A stretch of DNA of 64,000 bases from Cristatella mucedo (GCA_009760855.2 WPIO01000324.1:1-64000); one strand, 5' to 3'. Counted from the stretch's first letter, positions 11,101 through 22,639 are shown. Numbers and translations are program-made. Notes: generated by a model from the letters alone, not told the origin.

Positions 11101-14100
11101 TTAGTGGAATCACCCAGAGTTAACGACGAGCTAGATGTCTTGCCCAGGCAAACACGCAAGTATCAAGCTCAGAAAGGCATGTAAAAGCTTACAAGAAGAG
11201 AGCCGAATATCACTGGCTTGTAGAGCCCCTGAATTGTATCGTACACTGAACCGTGCATATAGACAATGCTTTAAAAAAATCTTAGCCGATTTAGCAGCCT
11301 TATTTGTTAGTTCAGTGGAGCCCTAGCATAGCAGAGCGCAACCTTAGGAGGATCTTAATCTTAATCTTAAGGACACCAGGACTGAAAAGTCAGTGCAGCT
11401 GGTGCCTGAAGCCGGCTGCGAGTCAAGAGTTTTGGTGCATACAATTTGATTGCCCGATCACCTGAAGGTTTCAATGCACTGCATGGAACGGCTACGCAAC
11501 GAGCAGTGCCGAGAAGCAGAGGAGCAGATTTCGCAAGGGCTCACTGCTGGAAGAGATTTGATGAGTTCTGATAGGTAGGCCTGTGAATAATGATAGGGGG
11601 CCAGTGAAGCATAGACAGAAGTGGCTTGAGTGACGTGATTTAGCTATGTGCCTTCTGCTTGCAGATATTACCACCGATCATTTGGTAATGCTTTCTCTAC
11701 AGCATCAGTAAAGTGCCTAGAAAGAGATTCGGTTCTCTGAGGGTGTTATACAAATGTATTATTTTTGTTATTGCTATTTATGAGAGGCCAGATGAGCTGC
11801 TGAGTTTTGTGCCAGATGCAAACTGACAAGGGCCAGGAGTACCGGATGACAAGAAATGCAGTAATCTATGCCCTCAGTTTGGCTAGTTTGTGTTATTTTA
11901 CCTTTGTTTCCGCACAGCACTTTGCACACTTGACTTTGGCCAAAAGCGCTTGCTTCGGCTGGGTCAAAGTGCATCATTTCCGGTCGACATGTTGCACCTC
12001 AGGTGCGCCTCAGTCCGGCGGTAGGCCCGGTTTCCCGGCAGCGCTCCTCCTGCCTGTTTCAGCTTCGCCCAAGCCTTCGGCGCCGGTAGAGCAAGCCGGA
12101 AGCAAGTTCGCCTACGAGCAGTTCTTCAAGGATCGCATCCAGGACAAGAAAGACGATCAGTCGTACCGCGTCTTTCGCAAGGTGCTTCGAGACGCCAACC
12201 GGTTCCCGTATGCCGCGGAGCTGACATGCGGAAAGAAGGACATACAAGTGTGGTGCAGCAACGACTACCTTGGCATGAGCTGGCATCCGAAAGTGCGCAA
12301 GGCTGTCCAGTGAGTCATGCCCGGCTCCCCTCAGGTTGCTCAGCTCGATGCCAGGTGCACGTGCTAGCACTTCACTTGCTTCGATTCACTTCCGGCTGGC
12401 TGCGGCTGCTGCTGCTGTTGCAGGTCGCTCGATGTCAGTCCTGGCAGGGACACTGACAGTGCCTGCAGAGACCGAGTCAATCGTCGAGAGAGAGTGTGTG
12501 TGCTTGTGTGCATGTGTGCGTGTGTGTGCACGTGTGTGTGTGCACGCATGTGTGTGCGTGTGTGTGTGCGCGCGTGCACGGGTGCTTGTGTGCACGTATG
12601 TGTGTGTGTTTGTGTGTTTGTGTGTTTATGTGTGTGCGAGTTGCTGCTCTATCGGCATGTGCCTCTATGCATTATTGTGTACGTGTATTCCAGTGAATTT
12701 AGGAAATAATCCAAATCGTCTGCTCCTGTCCTGCATTGCCACAGTTCACACTTTTAGAGGCACTAGCGATCCAGTGAAATGTAAGCATTCATATTGGTGC
12801 AAGTTGCATGATGCAACCCTTACCAACGCTTTGATCCCTCTCTGCCTTCCAGCACGTCGAGTTCTGTTAACTGACTTGAAAAACTTTTTACTTACATTCA
12901 CATGGATGGCAACAAACTTTCTGAAGATGACGACCACAACAACTTATTGGCCATTTTCAAACCTCAGATACGTGGAAAACGTGTCCCTCAAAATGGTATT
13001 GGCCAGCATATCTCCCCTCCCACAGAATATACAAGCTGTTCAAGTGCCCTGTTCTCGAGTAAGCTTTTACTTGTCGACCAGATCAGCTCCACACTCAAGT
13101 CTGCCTACTTTCAGCTGCGTAGCAGTGCTAAAACTTGGGCCTGCTTAGCTAGTGATACTCTGGATCTAGATACTAGTGATCTTCTGGAGACTAAATCTTT
13201 GATTCGTATATGCTCCGATGACCTGGAACTCACTGTCGACAGACGTCACGACATCTCTTGACTTGACATTTAGATAGCAACTAAAAATGTAACTGCTCGT
13301 CACAGCATTTGTTGGTCTACGTAAATTGTCTTTTGTGTGTATATGCATTGTGACACAGTGCATGTTATCACTAGCCAATCGACAAGCCTCCTTTTCAGCG
13401 TATGCAAAGAGTTTAGAACGAGATTGAGTTCCATTAGGGTGCTATACACAGATCGTAGTACTATTACTATTATTATTATTATTATTATTGTTATGCTATC
13501 AATATTTTTAGTGTTATTTAGTGTTATACCGGGCCTCTGTGTGCTGCCTTGTGCCACCTTCGTCGATGCCACGTGGTTATGGCTCCTTTTCTTCTCTGTT
13601 TCTTTCTGCCGAGACCGTGGCAGTGGGAGGGCAGACGAGCCAAGTGTTGAGTCGCAATATCCTGTGCACTGTGCACGGCATAGCTACCACCGCTGCCATC
13701 GACCACGGCATCGGTCGCACAGCTGAGTAATCCCGGCGGCTCCAGAGCAGCTTGGTAGCACCCTGCGCTGGACCTGGGTGAGCGCAATCGTGGCCGCTGC
13801 TCCACCTTCTCTGTCGCGGTAGCAAACGGGTTGGAGCCCACTGCAGGGCCTCCGCCTGTGGTTTCCGCCCATTCAATTCCTGCTCCACAGATGGCTCACT
13901 GGTGGCTGTGCCTGCGAGCTGCGGCTGGCTCAGGTTGCTGCTTCGAGCTCTCCCCTCCCCCCTGCAGCTTGCTTGCTCAACCTCCACCTGCTTTTTCCTT
14001 TCAATTTACAGCGAGGCAGTCGATCTGCACGGCGCTGGGGCCGGTGGCACTCGCAACATTTCCGGCAACTCGCCTCTGCACGAGCGCCTCGAGGCCGAGC

Positions 14101-15257
14101 TGGCACGCCTGCACCAGAAAGAGGCTGCCCTGCTGTTCACCTCGTGCTACGTGGCCAACGACACGTCCCTGATGACGCTTGCCAAAATGATGCCCGGTCA
14201 GTGGCCATGCCGGATGCACTCAGCCGTCATGCTCAGAGGCAGGCGCCCTTTGGGCGCACACGGCCTCCCCTCTATGCTCATGCTAACGCTGCTGTGTCGC
14301 TCGCAGGCTGCCACATCTTCTCTGACTCGGGCAACCACGCCTCCATGATCCAAGGCATCCGAAACAGCTGCGTGCCGAAACACGTGTTCAAGCACAACGA
14401 CCCGGCCGACTTGCGCAGGCTGCTGATGACGGTGCCTCTGTCGACACCAAAGATAGTGGCTTTCGAGACCGTCTACTCGATGTCGGGTGAGCCGGCCGCC
14501 CGCCGTCGTTCGATGCGATCGTTCGATGTATTATCTAGCCACAGGAGTGCACCTATGACTGTTGCCACCGCTCACTGCACTCGGTGAACGACTGCTGCCC
14601 GCTCTGCTGCGCGACTCGAACCTTAAACCCGGAGGTCGTGAATGCGAAGTGCAAGTCACCTCTATGTAGGCCAAGACCTAGCGACACCATGCTCTCCCTT
14701 TGCTTGCGTGCAGGCGACATTTGCCCTCTGGAGGAGCTGCTCGACGTGACACGCGAGTTCGGCGCCATCTCGTTCGTCGACGAGGTGCACGCCGTCGGCC
14801 TGTACGGCCACCACGGAGCCGGCGTGGGCGAGCGAGACGGACAGCTGCACAAGATGGACATCATCACGGGCACGCTGGGCAAGGCATTCGGCAACTTGGG
14901 CGGCTACGTGGCCGCCTCAGCAAGCCTGATCGACATGCTGCGCAGCTATGGCGCCGGCTTCATATTCACCACATCGCTGCCGCCGACCGTGCTCAGAGGA
15001 ACGATCGAGTCGGTGAAGGTGAGAGGTCAATACCGAGCAAGTACATCGAGCCGTCGGCGGCCAGAGCTTGCCGGCCGGGCTACGACTAGCGATTCGTGGC
15101 AGCAGTCTGCTGCATTTTCGTTGCTGCAATCACTTGCCAGTCGGTAGCAGCAAACAGTGGCACCCAGTCCTCATGGCACATTCTTTTACACTTCGGGATG
15201 TGTGTGTGTGCGTGCATGTGCGTGTGTGGGTGGGTGTGTGTGTGTGCGCGTGCGTGC

Positions 15258-15340
<83 letters not shown>

Positions 15341-15426
15341 CCCGTACTATGCTCGCACTAAATGTAATAGTAAATCTGCATTTTGATCCCGCCAAAGTGG
15401 CATTGCTGCCGTCTGTATGGATCTGC

Positions 15427-15504
<78 letters not shown>

Positions 15505-16684
15505 GAGAGAGATAAGTTTAAATGAGACAGAGGCAGAGGAGAGAAGCCAGAGCGAGTCACATGCAAACACAAGAGACACCGTGAAGAGTGTAATGTGCAG
15601 ACAGGAACGTGAGAAAGAGTTTGAGAGTCGTCGGAACTCGTACAATGCTCGCACTAAATGTAATTAAAAAGCTGCATTTTAATCCCGCCAAAGTGGCATC
15701 GCTGCCTTCTGTATCGTTGCAAGCTTGTGTTAGTGATCTTTTCTTGATGTTTTTTTGCCTCTTCTCCCGGCATGCTGCAGATACTGGCCAGCGATGAGGG
15801 TCGTGAGCTACGAGCGCGTCATCGGGCCAGCGTCAAAATGCTTCGCCAGATGCTGTTCGACAGGCGCATCCCTGTGTTGGACTGCCCCAGCCACATCCTG
15901 CCGGTCAAGGTGAGCGATTGCTATATGTTCTTTGAGCACTGCAAGCCCCGCCCCCTCCAGGCAGAAAGCAGTGTGCCCCATGCCACGGCCCTGCCTCCCA
16001 ATGAATGCTGCCCGTCGTGCAAAGCCACTATGGAATTGATCTGTTGGGTATTAGCATGCTAATGTTATCTGTACTGTGGCTGCAACCGCATTGCACTGCA
16101 AATGTCGACCAGCGGTCACCAAAGTGTAGTCAGTAGGCCCTCAGTAAAAGACAGGCTGCTTACATTCAAGAGCCAGTCATCGTCAGTGGTAAGGTTAGCA
16201 CTTGGCTGGCTGCTAGATTAACCGAGCTTGCACTAATGCTACATTTAAGTGAATGCCACCGTGACGGTACCGTTGTCGGCTGCTCTGGCCTCGGAGTCAA
16301 TCCCAGCATTCATTTCAAATTTCTGCCGATGCTTGCTTCTCCAAGGTGGGCGACCCTCAGCTCGTCGTCAAGGCGTCCAACGACCTGCTGAACGACCACG
16401 GTATCTACGTGCAGCCCATCAACTACCCCACCGTGCCTCGCGGCCAGGAGATGCTGCGAGTGGCGCCCACACCCCACCACCAGCCGGCCATGATTGAGCA
16501 CTTCGTCGACTCACTCGTCAGCGTCTGGAAGCGCAACGGTCTGCGATTCGTCGATCGTTCGCCTCAGTGCGGCCGCTGCCGGCTGCCTCTCAAGTCGGCC
16601 TACTGGAACCAGGATGCGGCAGAGGCGAGCATGTGCGGTGGGCGCGAGTGCAAGAAGTACCTGCTGCAGGCTACGGCCGACTAG
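7978..16684 (+). CDS. ALAS: 5-aminolevulinate synthase, mitochondrial (copy A, intact)
   Basis: The product condenses glycine and succinyl-CoA to 5-aminolevulinate in the mitochondrial matrix, with PLP; this is the first step of heme synthesis. Eight coding exons join in phase: 7978-8173, 9906-10073, 12003-12309, 14012-14196, 14307-14486, 14714-15018, 15781-15909 and 16346-16684, giving 602 residues, normal for animal ALAS. The N-terminus resembles vertebrate ALAS1 and has a heme-regulatory Cys31-Pro32. The core holds [48 protein letters not shown] (PLP Asp368) and GTLGKAFG (PLP Lys402). The C-terminal exon has INYPTVPRG and APTPHH, then a tail with extra cysteines ([16 protein letters not shown]). 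Every intron has GT/AG ends. Introns hold microsatellites and old L2 pieces; intron 7 is only 436 bases. The exon 1-2 assignment rests on splice phase and the match to the family N-terminus and is slightly less certain. Confidence 0.95.
8940..9110. repeat. CT/TG-rich simple repeat in ALAS A intron 1
   Basis: Interrupted CTCT, CTGT and TGTG tracts. ORFs here are serine/leucine artefacts. Confidence 0.8.
9192..9412 (-). mobile_element. L2 LINE 3' end, diverged
   Basis: On the minus strand it shows the 3' UTR, the hairpin remnant and a TTA-type tail. It lies in ALAS A intron 1. Confidence 0.7.
9528..9595 (-). mobile_element. L2 LINE 3' tail fragment
   Basis: A short match to the last 65 bases of the family, holding the hairpin strands 'ctcagagaactcaatctct' and 'cgctttacatttgctgcaa'. 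Confidence 0.7.
9906..10073 (+). CDS. ALAS: ALAS A exon 2 (presequence linker)
   Basis: The acceptor 'gcgttgcag' and donor 'gatg|gtcagt' flank a cysteine-free low-complexity linker ([16 protein letters not shown]). Phase 1 matches both exon 1 and exon 3. In copy B the acceptor AG is changed to AC and the donor is deleted. Confidence 0.7.
10965..11130 (-). mobile_element. old L2 LINE 3' end
   Basis: Weak minus-strand match ('gcatcctcgaacaacctaat', 'aatggttagtggtatca') in ALAS A intron 2. The matching region in unit B is deleted. Confidence 0.5.
11655..11785 (+). mobile_element. L2 LINE 3' tail
   Basis: Plus-strand tail: 'gtaaagtgcctagaaagaga', 'gttctctgagggtg' and a TTATT end, in ALAS A intron 2. 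A minus-strand LINE-like ORF (11,492-11,674) just before it is only suggestive. Confidence 0.75.
12003..12309 (+). CDS. ALAS: ALAS A exon 3 (start of the catalytic core)
   Basis: It encodes the proline- and alanine-rich end of the linker, then [20 protein letters not shown] and [14 protein letters not shown], typical of ALAS. It ends in phase 2 before 'gtgagt'. Confidence 0.93.
12490..12640. repeat. imperfect (GT)n microsatellite, ALAS A intron 3
   Basis: The tract sits at the same intron position as the GA/GT tract 25,689-25,870 of copy B, so it predates the duplication. Confidence 0.9.
12830..13500 (+). mobile_element. decayed L2 LINE in ALAS A intron 3
   Basis: Plus-strand reverse transcriptase remnants (WMATNFLK, then [17 protein letters not shown] in another frame) run to a tail with 'gattgagttccattagggtg' and (ATT)n. 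The same insertion is in copy B at 26,215-27,195. About 380 bases present in B are missing here. Confidence 0.8.
14012..14196 (+). CDS. ALAS: ALAS A exon 4
   Basis: The acceptor 'caatttacag' precedes [18 protein letters not shown], the glycine-rich ALAS signature, and [18 protein letters not shown]. It ends in phase 1 before 'gtcagt'. Confidence 0.96.
14307..14486 (+). CDS. ALAS: ALAS A exon 5
   Basis: It encodes [25 protein letters not shown] and [12 protein letters not shown], conserved in the family. Position RNSC has Cys where copy B has Gly. Confidence 0.96.
14714..15018 (+). CDS. ALAS: ALAS A exon 6 (PLP-binding exon)
   Basis: It encodes [22 protein letters not shown] with Asp368, [12 protein letters not shown] with Lys402 (codon 14,881-14,883) and FIFTTSLPP. 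The stretch 14,722-14,994 is exactly what copy B lacks. Confidence 0.97.
15198..15338. repeat. (GT)n microsatellite, ALAS A intron 6
   Basis: A near-pure GT tract with a counterpart at 28,770-28,882 in copy B. Confidence 0.95.
15428..15512. repeat. (GA)n microsatellite, ALAS A intron 6
   Basis: A pure GA tract present only in copy A. It lies inside a local duplication of the 'cccgccaaagtggca' block (about 15,388 and 15,683). Confidence 0.95.
15781..15909 (+). CDS. ALAS: ALAS A exon 7
   Basis: It has 43 whole codons between 'catgctgcag' and 'gtgagc', encoding [20 protein letters not shown] and CPSHILPVK. The exon is almost identical in copy B. Confidence 0.95.
16346..16684 (+). CDS. ALAS: ALAS A exon 8 (C-terminus)
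   Basis: It starts after 'cttctccaag' and ends at TAG 16,682-16,684. It encodes [23 protein letters not shown] and the cysteine-rich tail. Only two residues differ from copy B. Confidence 0.96.
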   Translation: MGDPQLVVKASNDLLNDHGIYVQPINYPTVPRGQEMLRVAPTPHHQPAMIEHFVDSLVSVWKRNGLRFVDRSPQCGRCRLPLKSAYWNQDAAEASMCGGRECKKYLLQATAD

Positions 16685-16742
16685 TGCCTGCTACCGCACG
16701 GTCGACTCGGCTCTGTGGGCTCTGCTTTCATTCTAATCTCGT

Positions 16743-16783
<41 letters not shown>
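16743..16783. repeat. (CT)n microsatellite in the ALAS A 3' UTR
   Basis: It lies about 60 bases after the stop codon. Copy B has a longer tract at the same place (33,780-33,852). Confidence 0.9.
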
Positions 16784-16785
<2 letters not shown>

Positions 16786-16847
16786 TTGACTTGCAAATTT
16801 GGTATTTTTAATGTTTCTGAGCCCAGATGTATTGCCGGTGACGTCAA

Positions 16848-16853
16848 AATAAA
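16848..16853 (+). terminator. polyadenylation signal of ALAS A
   Basis: AATAAA lies about 165 bases after the stop codon. The same context ('gacgtcaaaataaatcc') is kept in copy B at 33,955. Confidence 0.75.
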
Positions 16854-17204
16854 TCCTATTGCTGGTTTTACTTCTTAGTGGTTCTCTGGGTTGGCCGAAC
16901 GTCAATGCCAGCGATCATGTTTACTTTGCAGCATGCAAGAATTATGCAGGGGCTGGCTGCAGCTGATTCGACTCCCATACGAAACAGTCAATCGGGTCAT
17001 TGTAGGCATTTTAGCATTGCCTTTGAGATGAAGTCAATCGTCAAAATATACGGTTGCTCTCCGGAGGCTCCAAGACTCTTTGTTTCTCAGTATAGCATGA
17101 CTCACACACCCACAATGACTGGATACCTGAGGCTCAGACGCCATCATTCAGTTAGATGTGAAGGCAGTCGTTCAACTAATCTAAATTGAAATCTAAATTG
17201 AAAT

Positions 17205-17275
17205 CCTACACTGATCGAGCCTTCTGGTCGTATTTGCTGAGGTTTTGGAACTTGCTTTCAGCTGGGGTCACTAAT
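17205..17275 (+). mobile_element. L2 LINE fragment
   Basis: A short reading DRAFWSYLLRFWNLLSAGVT matches the end of the L2 ORF (DRAFSSYAPKAWNSLPT). No tail follows. Confidence 0.6.
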
Positions 17276-18544
17276 TGCAATCTAGGTGTATCTATGAAGT
17301 CTCAGTGGAACAAGTGCATCTGCTGCTCGGCTCAGCGTCTGCCTCTTTGCCGCAGTGAACTCTTCTTCTTCTTTGTCAACTTTTCGTGCTTATCTGAATC
17401 AGCTTACACGAATCAGCTCGTGCTGCTAGCCAGGGTCCATCTAACTGATGGCCCCGACAGTTTCCTCGTTTAAGTTTGGATGCTAGCTAAATAAGATTCT
17501 CTTGTTTGGCTTTAGCTGGCTCGGGTCTGGGCTCGTCTGGGCTTGCTTCCATTGTAAAGTGCATGCATAGAGATTTAGTTCTCCCGGTTTGCTATGCTAA
17601 CGATGTACTTTTAGTATTATCTGCTCGAGCCAAGGCAACAATACTGTTGTTCGCCACTGGGTCGGATCAAAGCGAAGCCTGCTGCAGGCTGGGCTGGAGC
17701 TAGGGCTAGGTCGCTGACGGTCGTTAGGTAACGCATGTCGCCCTTCCCAGCTATCCCGTTGGAAACGCCCTGTTCCATTCTCGGCGTGTGTCTCTGCACG
17801 CTGATCGTTTGTCAACTAGGGTGCTCTAGTTCGGTACTGATACTGTGCGTTCCTTATTTTGCCGCGTCCACGTTGAACCTTGCAATGTGTGAACTCTTAG
17901 TTTGATCGGCGGGCCGGCTGGTGCAGCAGGCATCCTGTATGGGGTCTCGAAATGCGTCAGTCACCATCGGGTGCCTATAGCTTCTTGTTTCGGTACGTCT
18001 GCAATGGTCTTAAATTATTATTTAATCCGTTTCCATCGGCAATCTCTCGAGCCTGGCGGTGAGTTAGTGCCGGACCACGGCCGTTGGAGGCAATCCAGAT
18101 GAGCATATGCCCGGCTGATCATATGGCTGGGCGCCTGCCTTTGTCCCCGACGCTGAAACAAGTCACCGTTTCTCAGAATTATTGAATTGGCGAGTCTCGA
18201 CCCCGGAGCTTGCGGCCTAAGCGATAGTGGGTCGCCGCACCGAGTTCAATAAGCATCACAATGTTTCTTGGGGGCCCAGCCTAGCTTTAAGTGACGTCAT
18301 TTGCCTTTGTGTACCGTTACTATGGCAGCCTCGTTGTCGCGAAGCTTCGGCTTTGCTTTGTCATTTCTGGCTGATTCGGCCATAGTAGAAAGTAGTAGCT
18401 GCAACACAGGGAGGCAGGAGCAAAATGTGGGCATATTGTCGCGATCATCGGGTTTCACCCCAACCCGATGGGTGCTCTACACTTAGGCACGTGACCATAT
18501 CCTTGTGCTGCATTTGTACTCACTGCCAGTCCATCGGCCCTTGT
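17276..18544. other. no recognised feature
   Basis: It is unique within the window and lies between the ALAS A flank and the sub-repeat copy of unit B. No conserved ORF, RNA gene or transposon end is visible. Confidence 0.4.
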
Positions 18545-18574
18545 GGATACTATCAACTCTTTCCGTCTCTCCGC

Positions 18575-18609
<35 letters not shown>

Positions 18610-21060
18610 TCTCTCCCCCTCGCTCTCTCTCTCTCCCTCTCCCTCTCCCTCTCTCTCTCGCTCTCTCACTCTCTCCCCGCTGCTTCTCTATCTCCCTCTC
18701 TCTCTATATATAATCCGTGCTCCGGAGCAGCATGCCCGATGACTCCAACAACTGAATGTACACAGGCCTCCTTGTCATCTTTGTTGCCTGAGTACAATAC
18801 AGTGTCGTCTCACTTCGCAACACGTCTGAGATGGGCTTTGCCATTCATCATACTGATTTGTCGTGAAAGCCCCCACACATCCAGCACCAGTCGCTGACCC
18901 CTTGAGTGAGCTTCAAATTTCTTCCGTGGTGAGACTGACTGCAGGTCAATTAAAATCTGTCGGTACATTCGGTAGGAGTTTCGTCTTGCTTTCGAAACAC
19001 TCTGCAGTGCCTATATTGATACGATCAACCCAGCCGGCTTGCATCCTAGCTTTGAGCTGTACTCTAAAGTAAATGAGGCCTCTTTGAGTGTGTGGCATGG
19101 CCCCATAATTCTCCAAAACCGGCTTAATGGCAGCCAGCTCGGCGCTGGTTAGTCTTCTGCAACCAAGATCAGCATCTCCATACTGGCTGCATGCCCATTG
19201 CTACCCCTGGGCAAAGGACCGAAGCCAGAACATGAGAAGCCCTCCAAACCACGACGGTCGCATTGCCCTGCTCATTCATTCAGCACTGGTTGGGCAGGAA
19301 GGCTCGCTTGGCAAGTCGACATGTTGAACTGTGTTGGGCAGAGTCGTTGCATGTGCGCCATGACAAGTTTTGCAGCAGAAAAGGGTGACTCGTCGGTTGT
19401 CACGTTAGCTCGAGCAGCTGCATTTGCAGTTGACAAGCGATGGGTGCTTCGGCTGCTATGCCTACGAGGCAGTGCTCAGCTCATGAGCTTCCACTGGCCG
19501 AGAGAGGCCTTGTACCGAGCTGCACTGGAGGGGAGAGTCGAGGTGGCATCAGCCTGAGTAGCCGGTGGCAGGCTCTGCTGCTGCTGCTGCCGCTGCTTCA
19601 ATATCTGCTCTAGCCTAGGTCGTGTCTTGGATGGGGCGGCCAGGCATATTGAAGAACGAGAGTGAGCGCTGCTGCCATGCTGCCAAGTCAGCCCCAAACT
19701 CAGCTCAGTAACGTTGCAGCGATCAGGGCCTGCTTTGATAGGAGTGGCCGGAAGTCGCTTGCATCACCGGGCAATTGGGCGATGCAGAGCATCGATCCCA
19801 TGCTAGGAGAATGAGAGCTTTCTATGGTGCTCTCTTGTGCCTCTTTCTAGAGTGTTTTCTCGGGCAGAGGAGAGCAGGTGTCAGCCGAGTGATGACCTTG
19901 GCCGATGGCCATCGGACGAGCAGCAGCAGCTGCTCGAGATGGCAGTTCAAGTTGTTGACTTTGACTTGGCACCACCGGTTTGCAGCTCTGTCAAGACAAA
20001 AATCTCGAAGATGCTTGATAGCATGCTTGCACAGGCTGCTGTTTGTGCTGCATGGGCTGGTTGAAAGCTTTCTTTGTTCATTTAGAGCTGCGGTTTGCCT
20101 GCGGTAGCAGAGTCCAGGCCGTTCGTCCTTGCCTGCAAGTAAGGCAATTTGAATACCGACTGAAGGCTGAGGTGTACTTAAATTAGCAGTATGCTCCAGC
20201 ATTCAGGTGAATTGCATTGCGGCTGCTATTCCCTTTGTGCCACCGATTCAGGCCTTGGTGCTGTCATGTCCTCCGGGCTTACGTGATCATTAGACAATGT
20301 GTGAGTGCTTTAGCTAACCAGACGTGTCGAGGCTTGCAGTCCTCGTGGTGTGTGTGTGTGTGTGTGTGCCCATGTGTGTGTGTGTGTGTGTGTGCGTGTG
20401 TTGTGTGTGTGTGTGTGTGTGTGCGTGTGTGTGCGTGTGTGTGTGTGCGTGTGTGCACCTGCGAGTGATTGCTCCGCGTGTCTGTGTGTTTTATGCACCA
20501 TGCTGTCTCAGCAAGTACTTTACTCTTTGGTCAGCTGCACCACGAATGGGCGTGCAGCATGCAACGGTTTTTGATGGTACTCCACGGGATTTGCCATTAA
20601 CATACGGTATTGCTCTGTCTTCGCATGGAACATGACCGGCGCCTGTAGATCAGATGGCGGAGATGTGTCCATCAAACGAAACCTTGGCTAGTCCGACCTA
20701 GCAAAGGTCGGTCAGTGCCTGACAGAGGGGGCAGTGTCGGAACAGGGGAGGGTCTCATTGCTTCACCAAACACGTGGCAGATGACGACCCTGCCTAAAGC
20801 GATCTCATGTAAATGCAGGCTAGCCGTCACGTGGCCAGCATCTTCTACAGCGAGCCGTGTTATTGCTGGTTTTCGTCGGCCATAGCTAGCTCATCCTCGT
20901 GTATCTAGCAGTCGTCCTTGAGCCCCAGTCCTGCAAAGGCAGTAGGCCCTGAAGTTTGACATTCTCCAAGCGACAGGTACGCGATATCACATGGAACACC
21001 GAAGCCTGCTCAAAGACGTATAGTCACAAGGACACCGAAGCTGGCCAGTGCGCGACCACC
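18545..21060 (+). repeat. unit B copy of the upstream sub-repeat region
   Basis: It matches 1,620-2,790 and 3,540-4,500 of unit A but has one sub-repeat copy (19,530-20,350) instead of three. It includes GT/CT tracts at 18,578-18,690 and a (GT)n tract at 20,347-20,456. No gene seen. Confidence 0.75.
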
Positions 21061-21061
21061 C

Positions 21062-21676
21062 TGCCTGGCGTCCTAGTACTCTCTGTCGTGAGTATTGTAG
21101 TTGCCACATCACACCACTTCTCGCCGACCAGCACTGGCTACCAGTCAAGCAACAGATCGACTTACAGGTTTTGTCGCTTACTTTTAGGTCACTTCATTCT
21201 TTGGCTCCAGCCTATTTCTCAGATCTACTCCACCACCAGGCCAAGCATCGTACCACCTGCTTTTCGGAATCCAGCAGTTTACCAATACCTCGTACAAACC
21301 TCAAATTCTTTGGAGACCGGGCCTCTAGTTCGTATGCTCCAAAAGCCTGGAACTCACTCCCGACTTCCGTCACGACATCTCCTGACTTGACAACATTTAA
21401 AAAGAAATTGAAACGCCTTTATTTATGACAGCATTTAGTCGGTCCCTGTGATTCGTCTTGTATGCGCTTATGTGTGCTGACACGGTTGCATGCTGCCACT
21501 AACCACACTTGCCTGCTTACCCTGTGCATTTCACCCTTAATCATGTTATTCTTGATGCTAATAAAGCATGATACCACTCACCATGTGATCCTATTTCCTT
21601 TGCAGCAAATATAAAGCGCCTAGAAAGAGATTGAGTTCTCTGAGGGCACTTTATAAAGTGTATTATTATTATTACC
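21062..21676 (+). mobile_element. L2 LINE, end of reverse transcriptase ORF and 3' UTR
   Basis: The frame reads HITPLLADQHWLPVKQ, RSLHSLAPAYFSDLL and SYAPKAWNSLPT. A 3' UTR, the hairpin (gcgcctag ... ctgagggc) and (ATT)n follow. It is 5'-truncated and frame-damaged. Confidence 0.92.
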
Positions 21677-22055
21677 ATAGCTGAGCTCAGCAGCCGAGAA
21701 TTACCTGCCGGGCTAGCCAGTGCTGTTGTCAAAGCCTAAATCAGCAGTAGATAGTCGTACTTGATTGTCTTAGGCAAGTAAAAGTACACATCGAAGGGGC
21801 TCTTTTCCAGGAAGAGAGGCAGATTCTTGTGCCACACTGGTGGATTGACACGGTACAGTTTGCGCCGAAGCACCGAGTCCTACAGCTAACTTGCCCAATC
21901 ATTGCTAACTTGAAAATGCTCACTCAAGCAGCATTGCTGTTGGCCACCGCCTCAGCCGAAATAGCTTGTAAGCTGCCGCTCTAAAGCTAAGCATATGCCG
22001 GTACACAAACGATGGAATGCAATCACCGATGGGGCTTCAGCACTGGTTTAATTCG

Positions 22056-22495
22056 GTGAGCCGTGATGGCACATTAGGTAAGGGTGTATCTTTCACGACC
22101 TCGGTCCCGAGGTCGTGGGTTCGATTACTGCCGTGGGCGATCCTTTATCGCCACTGCAACTACTCTCCTACTACTGCCGACTATGGCTGAGCATCCTTTT
22201 TCAGCGGTCCTGAGCTGCTGCTTCCATGCTACTCACTACCTCGACTGCTCTCCTGACTCTGCTATGCTTTCCACTTTCTCTTTGTTGCGTGAGACGAAGT
22301 CTGTTGGTTACCGACTGCGTACCGAAAGCCACTTAGGCTGTGAGCGCGCTATAGAAAACTCTCCTGCGTAACACCCACATGGTTTTATGACTTTGTGGAG
22401 TTACAGACGGAGATACATTACAATACATTGCAAGCAGTGGTGATAGCCGTAAAGGCTCTTCTGTCGCTTTAAAAAAGAGGCTGTTTAATCAGCGA
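22056..22495 (+). mobile_element. tRNA-derived SINE (type I), interrupted
   Basis: The head has an A box (TGGCACATTAGG) and a B box (GGTTCGATT). The body matches other type I copies up to 'ttatcgccactgcaa' (22,160) and resumes at 'gcaagcagtggtgatagccg' (about 22,430). A different sequence sits between. It resembles, inverted, 44,985-45,080 (shared 'gcgctatagaaaact'). Confidence 0.75.
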
Positions 22496-22639
22496 GGATT
22501 TATTTATTTTACTTATTTCGTCAGTGCTCTCAGCATTACACCGCACAGCCACTGTCACCTCCATCCTGTTTCTCACTTCCTGCTTCCCTCCAGGAAAGTG
22601 ACTCACCCTTATAAAAACATTAATTCATTTTACCATATA

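Noticed and set aside
13973-14587. 204-codon + strand frame overlapping ALAS exons 4-5 (and 27,432-28,244 in copy B)
   Set aside because: It runs in the wrong frame through exon-intron borders; the ALAS frame is proven by family motifs.
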